Source: Polaromonas sp. OV174 (lineage in GTDB: Bacteria; Pseudomonadota; Gammaproteobacteria; Burkholderiales; Burkholderiaceae_C). Taken from it: 57,010 bases of DNA. The stretch is taken from contig NZ_FOKZ01000025.1 in the NCBI RefSeq assembly GCF_900112285.1, positions 1 through 57,010 on the forward strand. Direction: 5' to 3'. The position numbers and the translations under genes were made by a program. Positions within the stretch are counted from its first letter, which is position 1. Each line of letters begins with the position of its first letter. The notes under the pieces were generated by a model, which saw only the letters and a list, made by a program, of their open reading frames with translations, made no database searches and was not told the origin of the DNA. Positions 38,449-50,340 of the stretch are shown here, one piece after another.

Positions 38449-39194
38449 ACGCCCAAAGGGCCAGGCCCGGCCTTGGCCATGCAGGCGCCAGCGCTCTTGC
38501 GGTAGCGCAGCAGACGGCCCTTGTACTTGGTAGCGCCGCCCGGCAGCGTTGAAATCAGTGTCTCGCTGCGCGCATAACCCATGGCGTCCATCTTGCGGTT
38601 GAAACTGGCCCGGTTGCCACGGTCCGGGTCGACGATCAAGACCTCCGCATCCGGCTGAGTATGCAGGCCTATGAATTGCGACAGCGCCTCGGGCTGATCC
38701 CGGTCGTAGAGCACATCGCTGCCAATAATCAGGTCAAACCGCGCCAACAGCGGATTGGCACGCGACCAGTTGCCGGTCTGGTATTTCATGACCGGCAGGT
38801 GGTTGAGCTTGAGGTTTTCCCGTAAAAAGTCGGCCGCCAGGGGATGGCAATCGCTGGCCGTGATGTTGCCCCCGCGCCGGTGCACCACCAGGCTGGCCAG
38901 TGCCAGGCCACAGCCCAGCTCCAAAATACGCTTGCCTTCCAGCTCATAGGTCAGCATGGCATGGGCCAGCACCCGGCCTGAGGGCCACAGCAGGCCAAAA
39001 ATCGGCCAGGCCGAGGAAGAAATGCCCTCACGCTCGGCCTCACCCAGCGGGTCGTGAAACTGTTGCCGGTCCAGCAAGGAGCGCATTTGCAGGTCTTCGC
39101 CACTGCCGCTGACCGTTTCAAACTTGAGTTGGTAGGGATGCGAAGCAATCGGCTCAATGACATGAGCCAGTCCCGAATCGGGAGCATGTGACAT
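38445..39194 (-). CDS. Class I SAM-dependent methyltransferase (METTL21/lysine-type)
   Basis: 249 residues. The SAM motif I is [20 protein letters not shown] (about 89-108), followed by ITASDCHP and [18 protein letters not shown] (about 152-169). The SDVLYD motif is characteristic of the METTL21/Methyltransf_16 protein-lysine methyltransferase group. The protein substrate is unknown. A cluster of aromatic residues ([15 protein letters not shown]) precedes motif I. Start ATG 39192-39194 has AAGGAAG about 8 nt upstream. Its 3' end overlaps the end of glnD by 4 nt in convergent orientation. Confidence 0.83.
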   Translation of the reverse strand: MSHAPDSGLAHVIEPIASHPYQLKFETVSGSGEDLQMRSLLDRQQFHDPLGEAEREGISSSAWPIFGLLWPSGRVLAHAMLTYELEGKRILELGCGLALASLVVHRRGGNITASDCHPLAADFLRENLKLNHLPVMKYQTGNWSRANPLLARFDLIIGSDVLYDRDQPEALSQFIGLHTQPDAEVLIVDPDRGNRASFNRKMDAMGYARSETLISTLPGGATKYKGRLLRYRKSAGACMAKAGPGPLGV

Positions 39195-39286
39195 CCGGAA
39201 AACTTCCTTGCGTACAACACGCTCAAACGAGGCAACATAGCCTCAACCGACCCTGCAGTGTACGCCTACGGCCTCACCGGGAAGAA

Positions 39287-39826
39287 TCAGTCGTCAGCCG
39301 GCGTATCCAGCCCCGGAAACAGCACCTCGGTATAGCCAAACTTGCCGAGGTCGCGTATCCGCATGGGATAGAGCATTCCTATCAGATGATCGCACTCGTG
39401 CTGCACCACGCGCGCGTGAAAGCCCTGCACCGTGCGGTCAATCGGGTCACCGTACTGGTCAAAGCCGGTGTAGCGTATGCGCGAAAACCGTGGCACCACG
39501 CCGCGCAGGCCGGGCACCGAAAGGCAGCCTTCCCAGTCGCTCTCTTCCTCGGGTCCCAAGGGCGTGATGACTGGATTGAGCAACACGGTACGCGGCACCA
39601 GCGGCGCATCGGGATAGCGCGGGTTGACCTGGTCGGTGCCAAAAATCACCAGTTGCAAATCCACGCCAATCTGCGGCGCCGCCAGGCCGGCGCCGTTGAC
39701 CGCACGCATGGTGTCAAACATGTCCGAGATCAGCAGATGCAGCGCGTCCGTGTCAAAGGCCGTGGCGGGCTGGGCCACGCGCAGCAGTCGCTCGTCGCCC
39801 ATTTTGAGAATTTCGCGTATGGTCAT
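39287..39826 (-). CDS. def: Peptide deformylase
   Basis: 179 residues with all three deformylase motifs: [10 protein letters not shown] (about 46-55), EGCLSVPG (metal Cys about 100) and [13 protein letters not shown] (His about 142 and 146, Glu about 143). It removes the formyl group from nascent N-terminal methionine using Fe(II) or a substitute metal. It is a stand-alone copy, not beside fmt as in many bacteria, so the genome may have a second def elsewhere. Confidence 0.94.
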   Translation of the reverse strand: MTIREILKMGDERLLRVAQPATAFDTDALHLLISDMFDTMRAVNGAGLAAPQIGVDLQLVIFGTDQVNPRYPDAPLVPRTVLLNPVITPLGPEEESDWEGCLSVPGLRGVVPRFSRIRYTGFDQYGDPIDRTVQGFHARVVQHECDHLIGMLYPMRIRDLGKFGYTEVLFPGLDTPADD

Positions 39827-39876
39827 GGACCAATTATCGCGGCGCCGCGATCACTTCAGGCGCATCTACCCCAGAC

Positions 39877-40074
39877 TTAACGCCAATACCGGTGGCCGCG
39901 ATAACCGTAGTAACCGGGTGCAGGCACCACCACCGCTGGCGGGCTGACATAAACGGAGGGCCCAACCGGGTAAGCGCCGTAGGCGTTAGCCCCCAGCGGC
40001 GCGACCACGCAGCCAGACAATAAAGCGACCAGGCCGGCGCTGGCCAGCAAGGCGGAAAAACGTTTGATATTCAT
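39877..40074 (-). CDS. Small Tyr/Pro-rich lipoprotein
   Basis: 65 residues. A lipoprotein signal peptide has the lipobox LLSGC (Cys about 22); the mature part is about 43 residues, rich in Tyr, Pro, Gly and Val, ending YYGYRGHRYWR. Such short exported proteins are common in Burkholderiales and have no known function. AGGAG lies 6 nt before ATG 40072-40074, which strongly supports translation. Confidence 0.75.
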   Translation of the reverse strand: MNIKRFSALLASAGLVALLSGCVVAPLGANAYGAYPVGPSVYVSPPAVVVPAPGYYGYRGHRYWR

Positions 40075-40209
40075 AAAAGACTCCTGTGTATCCAGAGTCT
40101 CTCAACGTGCGAGCACACCCGAAGCCTGACATACGGCGTGCAAACTCCGGTAACCCCCTGTAAGTAAGGCGGCCTGCTGGCCGGCTCCCTTACCCGCGCT
40201 ATTCAGTGA

Positions 40210-40926
40210 CTACTCAGTGGTACTGGCGCTCCAGTAGGCCTGGCGCACCATGGGCAAGGCGGCAAGGTGCTCGACGATCAAATCCATGACGGCCCCATTC
40301 ACGGACGTCGCCGCCAGCGTCGCCTCGATCTTGACGTTCTCGCCACCAAAGGGGTGAACCTCCAGATCGCGCGTCGGATAGTGCAGGTCTTCCAGCTCTT
40401 TCTCCAGCAGCGCCAGGGCTTCTTTCTGGCGCTCACTACTGGTGACGACATAGACGGTATTGGTCACCTCCGCGGACTGGACGTCCAGCGGCTGGCTGTT
40501 GATTTTGTCCACCACCGGACGCAGCAGCGTGTTGGCGGCCAGCACAAACAATGTTCCCATGGCCGCCTCTATCACCAGGCCGGCACCGGTGCAAGCACCG
40601 ACGGCACCTGAACACCACAAGGTGGCCGCCGTATTCAGGCCGCGCACATTGCCCTCTTCGCGCATGATGACGCCGGCGCCCAGAAAACCAATACCAGACA
40701 CCACATAGGCCACGACGCGCACCGCCCCTTCGCTGCCAGTCAGGCTGCTGGCCATGTCGACAAAAATCGACGCGCCCAGCGCCACCAGCACATTGGTGCG
40801 CAAACCCGCCGTACGCTGGCGGTATTGCCGCTCCAGGCCAATCAGGCCGCCAAGTATGAAAGCGGCCACCAGACTGACCAGCGTTTCAAGCAAGGAGGCC
40901 GTGTTGATGTCCTGAAAAGACTGCAT
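40210..40926 (-). CDS. MgtC/SapB family membrane protein
   Basis: 238 residues. An N-terminal membrane part of four or five helices (about 10-140) carries the MgtC signatures GGLIGLERQYRQRTAGLRTN (about 27-46) and VVSGIGFLGAGVIMR (about 75-89), plus GLNTAATLWCSGAVG. A cytoplasmic ACT-like C-terminal domain (about 150-235) follows, as in full-length MgtC proteins. In other bacteria MgtC acts in magnesium limitation and inhibits F-type ATP synthase; the role here is not shown. The ribosome binding site is weak. Confidence 0.9.
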   Translation of the reverse strand: MQSFQDINTASLLETLVSLVAAFILGGLIGLERQYRQRTAGLRTNVLVALGASIFVDMASSLTGSEGAVRVVAYVVSGIGFLGAGVIMREEGNVRGLNTAATLWCSGAVGACTGAGLVIEAAMGTLFVLAANTLLRPVVDKINSQPLDVQSAEVTNTVYVVTSSERQKEALALLEKELEDLHYPTRDLEVHPFGGENVKIEATLAATSVNGAVMDLIVEHLAALPMVRQAYWSASTTE

Positions 40927-40958
40927 GTCAGGTGTTGGTCCTAGTCAAACGAGCCGCT

Positions 40959-43085
<2,127 letters not shown>

Positions 43086-44180
43086 TCACGAAAACAGGCG
43101 CCGGCTCAGTACCGAGCCGGCCGACAGCTCGCGCTCGTCCAGCATGTCATAAAGCTTTTCCAGGTCGGCGTGAATCACCTCCATGGCTTCGGGCCGGATG
43201 CGGCTGCCCTTGTCATCGGTGATGACGCCGTCCATGCTGGCGGCCAGCGCCAGGGCCAGCTCGCACATGCGCACAAAAGGCTGCTCGGAACGCAGCACTT
43301 GCGGCACGTCCAGCGACAGCGTGAGCTCGCGCAGCGCGGTTTGCTCCGGGTCTTCGGCCATGGCCGCCTGCGAGTCGAAGTGCAGGCCCAGAATCGGCGC
43401 CTGGCCTGGCTGAGTGCCGGGCAACACCATGCGCCCGGGGACAGCACCGGCCACAAAACCCAGGCTGGCTGCGCTTTGCTGCACATAACCCGGGCTCCAG
43501 GCCGCATGGACCGCACGCAGGGAAAAGCCCAGTTGAGCATCATGCGTGCTGGCAAACTGATCCAGTTCACGGGCGCGTGCCACCTCACCCTGCATTTCCG
43601 CAAACTCCACCTCGCCGCCTATGGCGTCGGCAAAGGTCTGGGTCTTGATGACAAATTCAGAATATTCGATCTGGTTCAGCGCACCGGTCCGGTTGGCCAG
43701 TTGCACGCCGCACTGAAAGGCGCTGTAACGCTGGCCGGCCGCAGGGAACTCCCACTCGCTACTGAGCGCGTTCAAGCCCTCGATGGCAAAGGGTTTGCTG
43801 CCAACCCGGCGCGTGCTGGGCATGGCCGCCAACGCGGCCTCGCCCGAAATCGCGGACTCCAGCGCCACAGACGCAATGGCGTCAATCAGGGCATCCAGGC
43901 CGGGTTTTTTTTCGGGGGCGGTGAGTTGGGTCAGTGCCGCCAGGCTGGCGTCGGCATCAAAGCTGGCATCGGTGTCAAAACTGGGCTCCGTCCGCTCGGC
44001 CAGCGCGTCAGGCGCCTGCCCCAGCGTGGGCTCTTGCGCTGGCGCGGACTCGGGCTCGGGCACTGGTTTGGGGCTGGCCTGCTTGGGCAGATTTTTACGC
44101 GTGGACCAGGCACTGTGGGCCACCACGCCCGCCAGCACCAAGCCGCCCACCATCGCTAAACTGATTTGTAATGTACTCAT
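43086..44180 (-). CDS. zipA: Cell division protein ZipA-like
   Basis: 364 residues. One N-terminal membrane helix (ISLAMVGGLVLAGVVAHSAW, about 6-25) is followed by a Pro/Ala/Asp-rich linker (about 35-130) and a C-terminal globular domain (about 135-350) in the position of the FtsZ-binding ZipA domain. Sequence identity to E. coli ZipA is not obvious in the C-terminal part; the assignment rests on topology, length and the conserved position between smc and ligA (6 nt after smc, 27 nt before ligA). Its role would be tethering FtsZ filaments to the membrane. Confidence 0.8.
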   Translation of the reverse strand: MSTLQISLAMVGGLVLAGVVAHSAWSTRKNLPKQASPKPVPEPESAPAQEPTLGQAPDALAERTEPSFDTDASFDADASLAALTQLTAPEKKPGLDALIDAIASVALESAISGEAALAAMPSTRRVGSKPFAIEGLNALSSEWEFPAAGQRYSAFQCGVQLANRTGALNQIEYSEFVIKTQTFADAIGGEVEFAEMQGEVARARELDQFASTHDAQLGFSLRAVHAAWSPGYVQQSAASLGFVAGAVPGRMVLPGTQPGQAPILGLHFDSQAAMAEDPEQTALRELTLSLDVPQVLRSEQPFVRMCELALALAASMDGVITDDKGSRIRPEAMEVIHADLEKLYDMLDERELSAGSVLSRRLFS

Positions 44181-44186
44181 GATGTG

Positions 44187-47100
44187 TCAGATTGCTTCGG
44201 CAAAACCCAGGGCGGCTTCCATGTCCACCGCCACGATGCGGGAGACGCCCTGCTCCTGCATGGTTACGCCAATCAATTGTTCGGCCATTTCCATGGCGAT
44301 CTTGTTGTGGCTGATAAATAAAAACTGTGTTTCCTTGCTCATGCTCGACACCAGTTTGGCATAGCGCTCGGTGTTGGCGTCGTCCAGCGGCGCATCGACC
44401 TCGTCCAGCAGGCAAAACGGCGCCGGATTGAGCTGAAAAATGGCAAACACCAGCGCAATCGCCGTGAGGGCTTTTTCACCGCCCGAGAGCAGGTGAATGG
44501 TCTGGTTTTTCTTGCCGGGCGGCTGCGCCATCACCTGCACGCCGGCATCCAGAATTTCATCGCCCGTCATCATGAGCTTGGCATTGCCACCGCCAAACAG
44601 CTCGGGAAACATGCGGCCAAAATGTCCGTTGACCGCCTCAAACGTGCTGGAAAGCAGGTCACGGGTTTCCATGTCAATCTTCTTGATCGCGTCTTCCAGC
44701 GTGGCCATGGCATCGTTCAGGTCGGCCGACTGGGCATCCAGAAACTGCTTGCGTTCGCGCGCGCTGCTCAGCTCATCCAGCGCGGCCAGGTTAACGGCGC
44801 CCAGCGACTGGATCTCGCGGCTGATCCGGTCAATCTCGCTTTGCAGGCCCGTTAGACGGACATTACCGTCCTCAATCGATTGCGCCACGGCGGCCAGGTC
44901 GGCCTGCGCATCGGCCAGCAGCTGATCGTATTGCTCCAGCCCCAGGCGCGCCGCCTGCTCCTTGAGCTGGAACTCGGTGATGCGCTGGCGCAGCGGATCG
45001 AGCTCGCGCTCGAGCTGCAGGCGCCGCTCATCGCTGGCGCGCAGCTTGTTGGTCAGGTCGTCGTAATGGCTGCGCTTGGCGCTCAAATCGGCCTCGCGCT
45101 CCATCTTGACATTCAGGGCGTCTTGCAGCCCGCCCTGCGCCGCCGCATCGGTCAAGCGCGACAGCTCATCGCGGGCCCGCTCCTCTTCGCTGGCAATCGA
45201 GGCCGCCTGGGCTGTGGCGATGGCGATGGAGCGGCTCAGTTCTTCGCGGCGCGCGGCCAGGCTGCGCAACGCAAACTGAGCCTCCTGCGCCTGCCGCTCC
45301 AGCGTGCGCTGCTGCTCACGCGACTCGGCCATGCGGCGCTCGATCTCGATCACCCGGTCGTCCAGCTGGGCATGGCGCTCCTGGCTGTCCGCCAGCTGCA
45401 TGTCAAGCTCTTCAAAGCGCGCCTCGGCCGTGACCTTGCGCTCTTGCAACTCATCGAGCTGCGCCTCAATCTCAACCATATCGCCCTGAATCTGGGCACT
45501 GCGCGCACGCGTCTGCTCGGCCAGTTGGGTCAGGCGCAACACCTCCACCTGCAGCTCATGGGCCCGGCTCTGGCCTTCGGTGGCTTCACGGCGGGCCGCG
45601 GCCAGGCGCTGGGCGGCGTCGGCATAAGCCGCCTCGGCGCGTACCAGCGCACTGCGCGCTTCATCGCTGATCATGGCCTGGGCCTTGGCACTTTTCTCCA
45701 GGTTTTCAATTTCCTGGGCCCGCGCCAGCAAACCGGCCTGCTCGGAATCCTGCGCATAAAAGCTCACGCTGAAAGGCGTGACGGCGTGGCCGCTTTGCAC
45801 GTAAATCACCTCGCCGGCCTGCAGCTGGGCGCGCACGGCCAGGGCGTCGTCCAGGCTCAGCGCGGTGTAGCAGCCATGCAGCCAGTCGCCCAGCAAGGCG
45901 GCCTGGCCGGCATCGTTTAGCCTGAGCAAATCAACCAGGGGCTTGAGTTGCAGCGCCGGGTTGGATCGCCCGGGCACGGCGGCATTCGGCGCCGTATAAA
46001 ACGACAGCTTGGCCGGCGGCGTGCCCTGGCCGTCAGAGCCGGCAAAGCCGCGCACCATGTCCAGCCGGCTGACTTCCAGCGCACTCAGGCGCTCACGCAA
46101 GGCGGCTTCCAGCGCATTTTCCCAACCCTGCTCGATGTGGATGCGGCTCCACAAGCCTTGCAGGCCGTCCAAGCCATGCTTGGCCAGCCAGGGCCTGAGC
46201 TTGCCGTCGGTCTTGACCTTTTCCTGCAAGGCCTTGAGCGCCTCCATGCGGGCCGACAGATCGGCGCGTTTGGCCGACTCGGTGTTGACGCTTTGCTGCA
46301 GCCGGCGCCGCTCTTCGTCCAACTGCGGCACGCTGTCCGTCAGCTCCTGCAGCCGGGCCTCGGCCTCCGCCTGTGCCTCCTGGGCGCTGGCGAATTGCGT
46401 GCTCAGGTTGGCCAGGCGCGCCTCGTCCGGCGCATTGAGCGCATTGCGGTCGGCCGTCAAGCGCTCATGGCGCAGGCCCAGCGTGCGCGTCTGCTCTTCA
46501 ATATTGCGCTGGTCGGCCGCCAGCACCTGAATCTGCTGCTGCACCTGGGACACGCTGGCACGCTGCTCGTTGGCCTTGGCCTGGGCCTGGCGCAGGGTTT
46601 CCTCCAGCGCCGGCGACTGGCTGGCCTGCTCCTCGTTTTGCGCCGCCAGCAGCTCAGCCTTTTCCTCGGCATCGATGGCCTGGCCGGCCAGGCTTTCCGC
46701 CTCTATGGCGGCGTCTTCCTGGCGCGCGGCCCACTGGGCGGTCTGCTCCTTGAGCTGGGCCAGGCGCTGCTCGACGCGCAGCCGGCCTTCCACCACAAAG
46801 CGGATTTCGGCCTCCAGCCGGCCCACTTCGGCACTGGCCTCGTAGAGCTTGCCCTGGGTCTGATTGACCTGATCGCCAGCCGTGTAGTGCGCCTGGCGTA
46901 TGGTTTCCAGGTCAGCCTCGATGTGGCGCAGGTCGGCCAGACGGCTCTCCAGGTCGTTCACCGACTTTGCGGCATCCGCCTTGACCCTGGCCTGGTCGGC
47001 CTCGCTCTCGCTGCGCTTTAAAAACCACAGCTGATGCAGCTTCAGCGTACCGCTGGCCTGCAGCGCGTTGTAGCGTGTGGCCACCTCGGCCTGCTTTTCG

Positions 47101-47723
47101 AGGCGCTCCAGGTTGGTGTTGAGCTCGCGCAGGATGTCTTCCACCCGGGTCAGGTTTTCGCGCGTGTCGCTCAATCGGTTGGCGGTTTCGCGGCGGCGCT
47201 CCTTGTATTTGGAAACACCGGCGGCCTCTTCCAGAAACAGCCGCAGCTCTTCGGGTTTGGACTCGATGATGCGACTGATGGTGCCCTGGCCAATGATGGC
47301 GTAGGCACGCGGCCCCAGGCCGGTGCCCAGGAACACATCCTGCACGTCACGCCGGCGCACCGACTGGTTGTTGAGGTAGTAGCTGGAGTTGCCGTCGCGC
47401 GTCAGCACCCGCTTGACGGCGATTTCTTCAAACTGGCCCCACTGGCCGCCGGCGCGGTGGTCCGCGTTGTCAAACACCAGTTCCACGCTGGCGCGGCTGG
47501 CCTGCTTGCGGGTGGTGGTGCCGCTGAAAATAACGTCCTGCATGGATTCGCCGCGCAGCTCGGACGCCTTGCTTTCGCCCAGCACCCAGCGCACCGCATC
47601 CATGATGTTGGACTTGCCACAACCATTGGGCCCGACCACGCCGACCAGTTGCCCTGGCAGCATGAAATTGGTCGGCTCTGCGAACGATTTAAACCCGGAT
47701 AACTTGATCGAATTGAGCCGCAC
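44187..47723 (-). CDS. smc: Chromosome segregation protein SMC
   Basis: 1178 residues. The N-terminal ATPase half has GPNGCGKSNIMDAVRWVLGE (about 32-51); two long coiled-coil arms (about 170-500 and 670-1010) flank a hinge domain near 515-650 (LQGLWSRIHIEQGWENALEA, LLGDWLHGCYTALSLDDALA); the C-terminal half has the signature LSGGEKALTAIALVFAIFQ and Walker B CLLDEVDAPLDD. It compacts and segregates chromosomes with ScpA/ScpB. Start GTG 47721-47723 with AGGGG 5 nt upstream gives the family N-terminus RLNSIKLSGFKSF. Confidence 0.97.
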   Translation of the reverse strand: MRLNSIKLSGFKSFAEPTNFMLPGQLVGVVGPNGCGKSNIMDAVRWVLGESKASELRGESMQDVIFSGTTTRKQASRASVELVFDNADHRAGGQWGQFEEIAVKRVLTRDGNSSYYLNNQSVRRRDVQDVFLGTGLGPRAYAIIGQGTISRIIESKPEELRLFLEEAAGVSKYKERRRETANRLSDTRENLTRVEDILRELNTNLERLEKQAEVATRYNALQASGTLKLHQLWFLKRSESEADQARVKADAAKSVNDLESRLADLRHIEADLETIRQAHYTAGDQVNQTQGKLYEASAEVGRLEAEIRFVVEGRLRVEQRLAQLKEQTAQWAARQEDAAIEAESLAGQAIDAEEKAELLAAQNEEQASQSPALEETLRQAQAKANEQRASVSQVQQQIQVLAADQRNIEEQTRTLGLRHERLTADRNALNAPDEARLANLSTQFASAQEAQAEAEARLQELTDSVPQLDEERRRLQQSVNTESAKRADLSARMEALKALQEKVKTDGKLRPWLAKHGLDGLQGLWSRIHIEQGWENALEAALRERLSALEVSRLDMVRGFAGSDGQGTPPAKLSFYTAPNAAVPGRSNPALQLKPLVDLLRLNDAGQAALLGDWLHGCYTALSLDDALAVRAQLQAGEVIYVQSGHAVTPFSVSFYAQDSEQAGLLARAQEIENLEKSAKAQAMISDEARSALVRAEAAYADAAQRLAAARREATEGQSRAHELQVEVLRLTQLAEQTRARSAQIQGDMVEIEAQLDELQERKVTAEARFEELDMQLADSQERHAQLDDRVIEIERRMAESREQQRTLERQAQEAQFALRSLAARREELSRSIAIATAQAASIASEEERARDELSRLTDAAAQGGLQDALNVKMEREADLSAKRSHYDDLTNKLRASDERRLQLERELDPLRQRITEFQLKEQAARLGLEQYDQLLADAQADLAAVAQSIEDGNVRLTGLQSEIDRISREIQSLGAVNLAALDELSSARERKQFLDAQSADLNDAMATLEDAIKKIDMETRDLLSSTFEAVNGHFGRMFPELFGGGNAKLMMTGDEILDAGVQVMAQPPGKKNQTIHLLSGGEKALTAIALVFAIFQLNPAPFCLLDEVDAPLDDANTERYAKLVSSMSKETQFLFISHNKIAMEMAEQLIGVTMQEQGVSRIVAVDMEAALGFAEAI

Positions 47724-48074
47724 GGCTGCCCCTGTTTTCTTGAGCCTGAGCTAAGTCGTTGATTTTTATAGCGACTACTGGGAGACGCTGGCACGGCGCG
47801 CACCACTTGGCAAGCTGTGCGCAGCCCGCAATGTTACCCGAGCACCGGTTTGCCTTTTGTAGGGCAAAAGGCCAAAAACGCCTGGCCGGGCCAGTCGGAC
47901 CGGTTCACGGACCAAAAACCACTGACTTTCATGAAAAAATGCACGAAATTGCCTACTAGCCCAATCAGGGCGGGCGCAAGCAGCTATGGTTTTTGAAGCA
48001 CTCATGACGCATGCCGCCGTGACCGACCGCGAGCGCCCGGGCAAGAGCAGCCGCCCAGGCTGGATAATCCGGGC
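47724..48074. other. Intergenic region between divergent smc and dapC
   Basis: A 351-nt stretch without a gene I can support. It must contain the promoters of smc (minus) and dapC (plus), but no pair of good hexamers stands out. The one structure seen is an 8-bp hairpin, GCCTTTTG, loop TAGGG, CAAAAGGC at 47852-47872, with no U-tract on either side. Confidence 0.5.
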
Positions 48075-49283
48075 ATGAACCCCCTGCTTTCACGCCTTCA
48101 GCCCTACCCATTTGAGCGGCTGCGCCAACTGCACGCCGACATCACCCCCAATCCGGCCTACAGCCCCATCAGCCTGGGCATTGGCGAGCCCCGCCATGCC
48201 ACGCCGCAGCTGGTCAAGGAGGCGCTGAGCGCCAGCCTGGCCGGCCTGGCGAGCTACCCCGGCACCCTGGGCACGCCCCTGCTGCGCCAGACCATGAGCG
48301 ACTGGATGGCGCGTCGCTATGGCGGCCTCAAGGTCGATCCGGCGACGCAAATCCTGCCGGTCAACGGCTCGCGCGAGGCGCTTTTTGCGCTGACGCAGAC
48401 CGTGATCGACGCCAGCCAGCCGGGCGCCACCGTGATCTGCCCGAATCCCTTCTATCAAATCTACGAAGGCGCGGCGCTGCTGGCCGGCGCGCAGACCTGG
48501 TTCGCCCCCAGCGTTCCAGCGCGCAACTTCGGCATCGACTGGGCGGCTGTGCCCGAGGCCGTGTGGGCCAAAACCCAGCTGGTCTTTGTCTGCTCGCCGG
48601 GCAACCCCACCGGCGCCGTGATGTCGCTGGCTGAGTGGGAACTGCTGTTCAAGCTCAGCGACCAGTACGGTTTTGTCATTGCCTCGGACGAGTGCTACAG
48701 CGAGATTTACTTCCGCGACGAAGCCCCGCTGGGCGGCTTGCAGGCCGCGGCGCAGCTGGGCCGGATGGATTTCAAAAACCTGATCTCGCTCACCAGCCTG
48801 TCCAAGCGCAGCAATGTGCCCGGCCTGCGCAGCGGCTTTGTGGCCGGCGACGCGGCCATCATCAAGTCCTTTTTGCTTTACCGCACCTACCACGGCAGCG
48901 CCATGAGCCCCGTGGTGCAGGCCGCCAGTATCGCCGCCTGGAACGACGAGCAGCATGTGGTCGACAACCGAGCCATGTACCGCGAGAAGTTTGCCCAGGT
49001 CACGCCCCTGCTCGCAGGTGTGATGGACGTGGCCCTGCCCGACGCCGGCTTTTATTTATGGGCCGCGATTCCGGAAATCTTCAAAGGCTCGGACACCAAC
49101 TTCTCGCGCGAGCTGCTTGGCTTTTACAATGTCGTCGTGTTGCCGGGCAGTTACCTGGCACGCGATGGCCAGGGCCACAATCCGGGCGCCGGCAGAATCC
49201 GCATGGCGCTGGTGGCTGAAACCGCCGAATGCGTGGAAGCGGCGCAGCGCATCGTTCAATTCATTCAATCCAAAGCTCACTGA
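48075..49283 (+). CDS. dapC: Succinyldiaminopimelate aminotransferase
   Basis: 402 residues of the class I PLP aminotransferase fold. Visible are [12 protein letters not shown] (about 33-44), the PLP-phosphate and ring segment ([11 protein letters not shown], about 97), SPGNPTGAV (about 174-182), [10 protein letters not shown] (about 203) and the Schiff-base lysine in [16 protein letters not shown] (about 243). It would convert N-succinyl-2-amino-6-ketopimelate to N-succinyl-LL-diaminopimelate in lysine and peptidoglycan synthesis. The assignment to dapC rather than another aminotransferase rests on adjacency (10 nt) to dapD and nearby dapE. Confidence 0.92.
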   Translation: MNPLLSRLQPYPFERLRQLHADITPNPAYSPISLGIGEPRHATPQLVKEALSASLAGLASYPGTLGTPLLRQTMSDWMARRYGGLKVDPATQILPVNGSREALFALTQTVIDASQPGATVICPNPFYQIYEGAALLAGAQTWFAPSVPARNFGIDWAAVPEAVWAKTQLVFVCSPGNPTGAVMSLAEWELLFKLSDQYGFVIASDECYSEIYFRDEAPLGGLQAAAQLGRMDFKNLISLTSLSKRSNVPGLRSGFVAGDAAIIKSFLLYRTYHGSAMSPVVQAASIAAWNDEQHVVDNRAMYREKFAQVTPLLAGVMDVALPDAGFYLWAAIPEIFKGSDTNFSRELLGFYNVVVLPGSYLARDGQGHNPGAGRIRMALVAETAECVEAAQRIVQFIQSKAH

Positions 49284-49293
49284 GAACCATCAC

Positions 49294-50115
49294 ATGACTA
49301 ATCTGCAAAGCACCATAGACGCGGCCTGGGAAGATCGCGCCAACCTGTCGCCCAAGACGGCTTCCAAGGAAGTTCTTGATGCGGTCGAGCACACCATTGC
49401 CGAGCTGAACAACGGCAAGCTGCGCGTCGCCACCCGTGAAGGCGTGGGCCAGTGGACCACCCACCAGTGGATCAAAAAGGCCGTGCTGCTGAGCTTTCGC
49501 CTGAAAGACAACGAGATGATGCGCGCCGGCGACCTCGGCTTTTTCGACAAGGTGCAAACCAAGTTCGCCCACCTGAGCGAAGACGAAATGCGCGCCACCG
49601 GCGTGCGCGTGGTGCCGCCCGCCGTGGCTCGCCGCGGCAGCTACATCGCCAAGGGCGCGATCCTGATGCCCAGCTACGTCAACATCGGCGCTTGGGTCGG
49701 CGAAGGCACCATGGTTGACACTTGGGCCTGCGTCGGCAGCTGCGCACAGGTCGGCAACAACGTCCACCTGTCCGGCGGTGTCGGCCTGGGCGGCGTGCTC
49801 GAACCCCTGCAAGCCAACCCAACCATCATTGAAGACAACTGCTTTATCGGCGCCCGCTCCGAAATCGTCGAAGGCGTGATCGTCGAGGAAAACTCGGTGA
49901 TTTCCATGGGCGTGTACATCGGCCAGAGCACGCCGATTTACGACCGCGAGCTGGATACCGTCAGCTATGGCCGCATTCCGGCCGGCTCGGTCGTGGTCTC
50001 GGGCAACCTGCCCAAGGCCGGCGGCAAATACAGCCTCTACTGCGCCGTGATCGTGAAGAAAGTTGACGCGAAAACCCGCGCTACCACCAGCCTGAACGAC
50101 CTGTTGCGCGACTAA
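49294..50115 (+). CDS. dapD: Tetrahydrodipicolinate N-succinyltransferase
   Basis: 273 residues, the E. coli length. An N-terminal helical domain (1-100) is followed by a left-handed beta-helix of hexapeptide repeats (about 110-235; [57 protein letters not shown]). It transfers succinyl from succinyl-CoA to tetrahydrodipicolinate. It lies 10 nt downstream of dapC. The AT-poor repeat region 50121-50287 follows directly. Confidence 0.97.
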   Translation: MTNLQSTIDAAWEDRANLSPKTASKEVLDAVEHTIAELNNGKLRVATREGVGQWTTHQWIKKAVLLSFRLKDNEMMRAGDLGFFDKVQTKFAHLSEDEMRATGVRVVPPAVARRGSYIAKGAILMPSYVNIGAWVGEGTMVDTWACVGSCAQVGNNVHLSGGVGLGGVLEPLQANPTIIEDNCFIGARSEIVEGVIVEENSVISMGVYIGQSTPIYDRELDTVSYGRIPAGSVVVSGNLPKAGGKYSLYCAVIVKKVDAKTRATTSLNDLLRD

Positions 50116-50120
50116 AAGAG

Positions 50121-50287
50121 CACATGGCCCCCACGCTTGTCACTGCGTGTACTGCGCTGCCCCCCGTGGGGGCTGTGCTGGCTTGGGGCGGCCCGGCGCG
50201 GCGCACCATGTCCCCCACGCTTGCCACTGCGTGTGCTGCGCTGCCCCCCGTGGGGGCGGCCTTGCTTAGGGCGGCCCGGCGCGGCGG
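50121..50287. repeat. Two tandem 84-bp copies of the GCCCCC-type repeat
   Basis: Block CCACGCTTG begins at 50131 and again at 50215, a period of 84 bp. Each copy has GCCCCCACGCTTG, then CACTGCGTGT, then GCTGCCCCCCGTGGGGGC and a GGGCGGCCCGGCGCGGC tail. GCCCCCAC and GTGGGGGC within a copy can pair. The unit resembles the single copy at 25614-25672. It fills the gap between dapD and the pilU-like gene. Confidence 0.8.
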
Positions 50288-50340
50288 CCGCTGGCATGCG
50301 TGGCTGGCGCTTTGTGTAATTTGAACTAAAAGGGCGAAGC

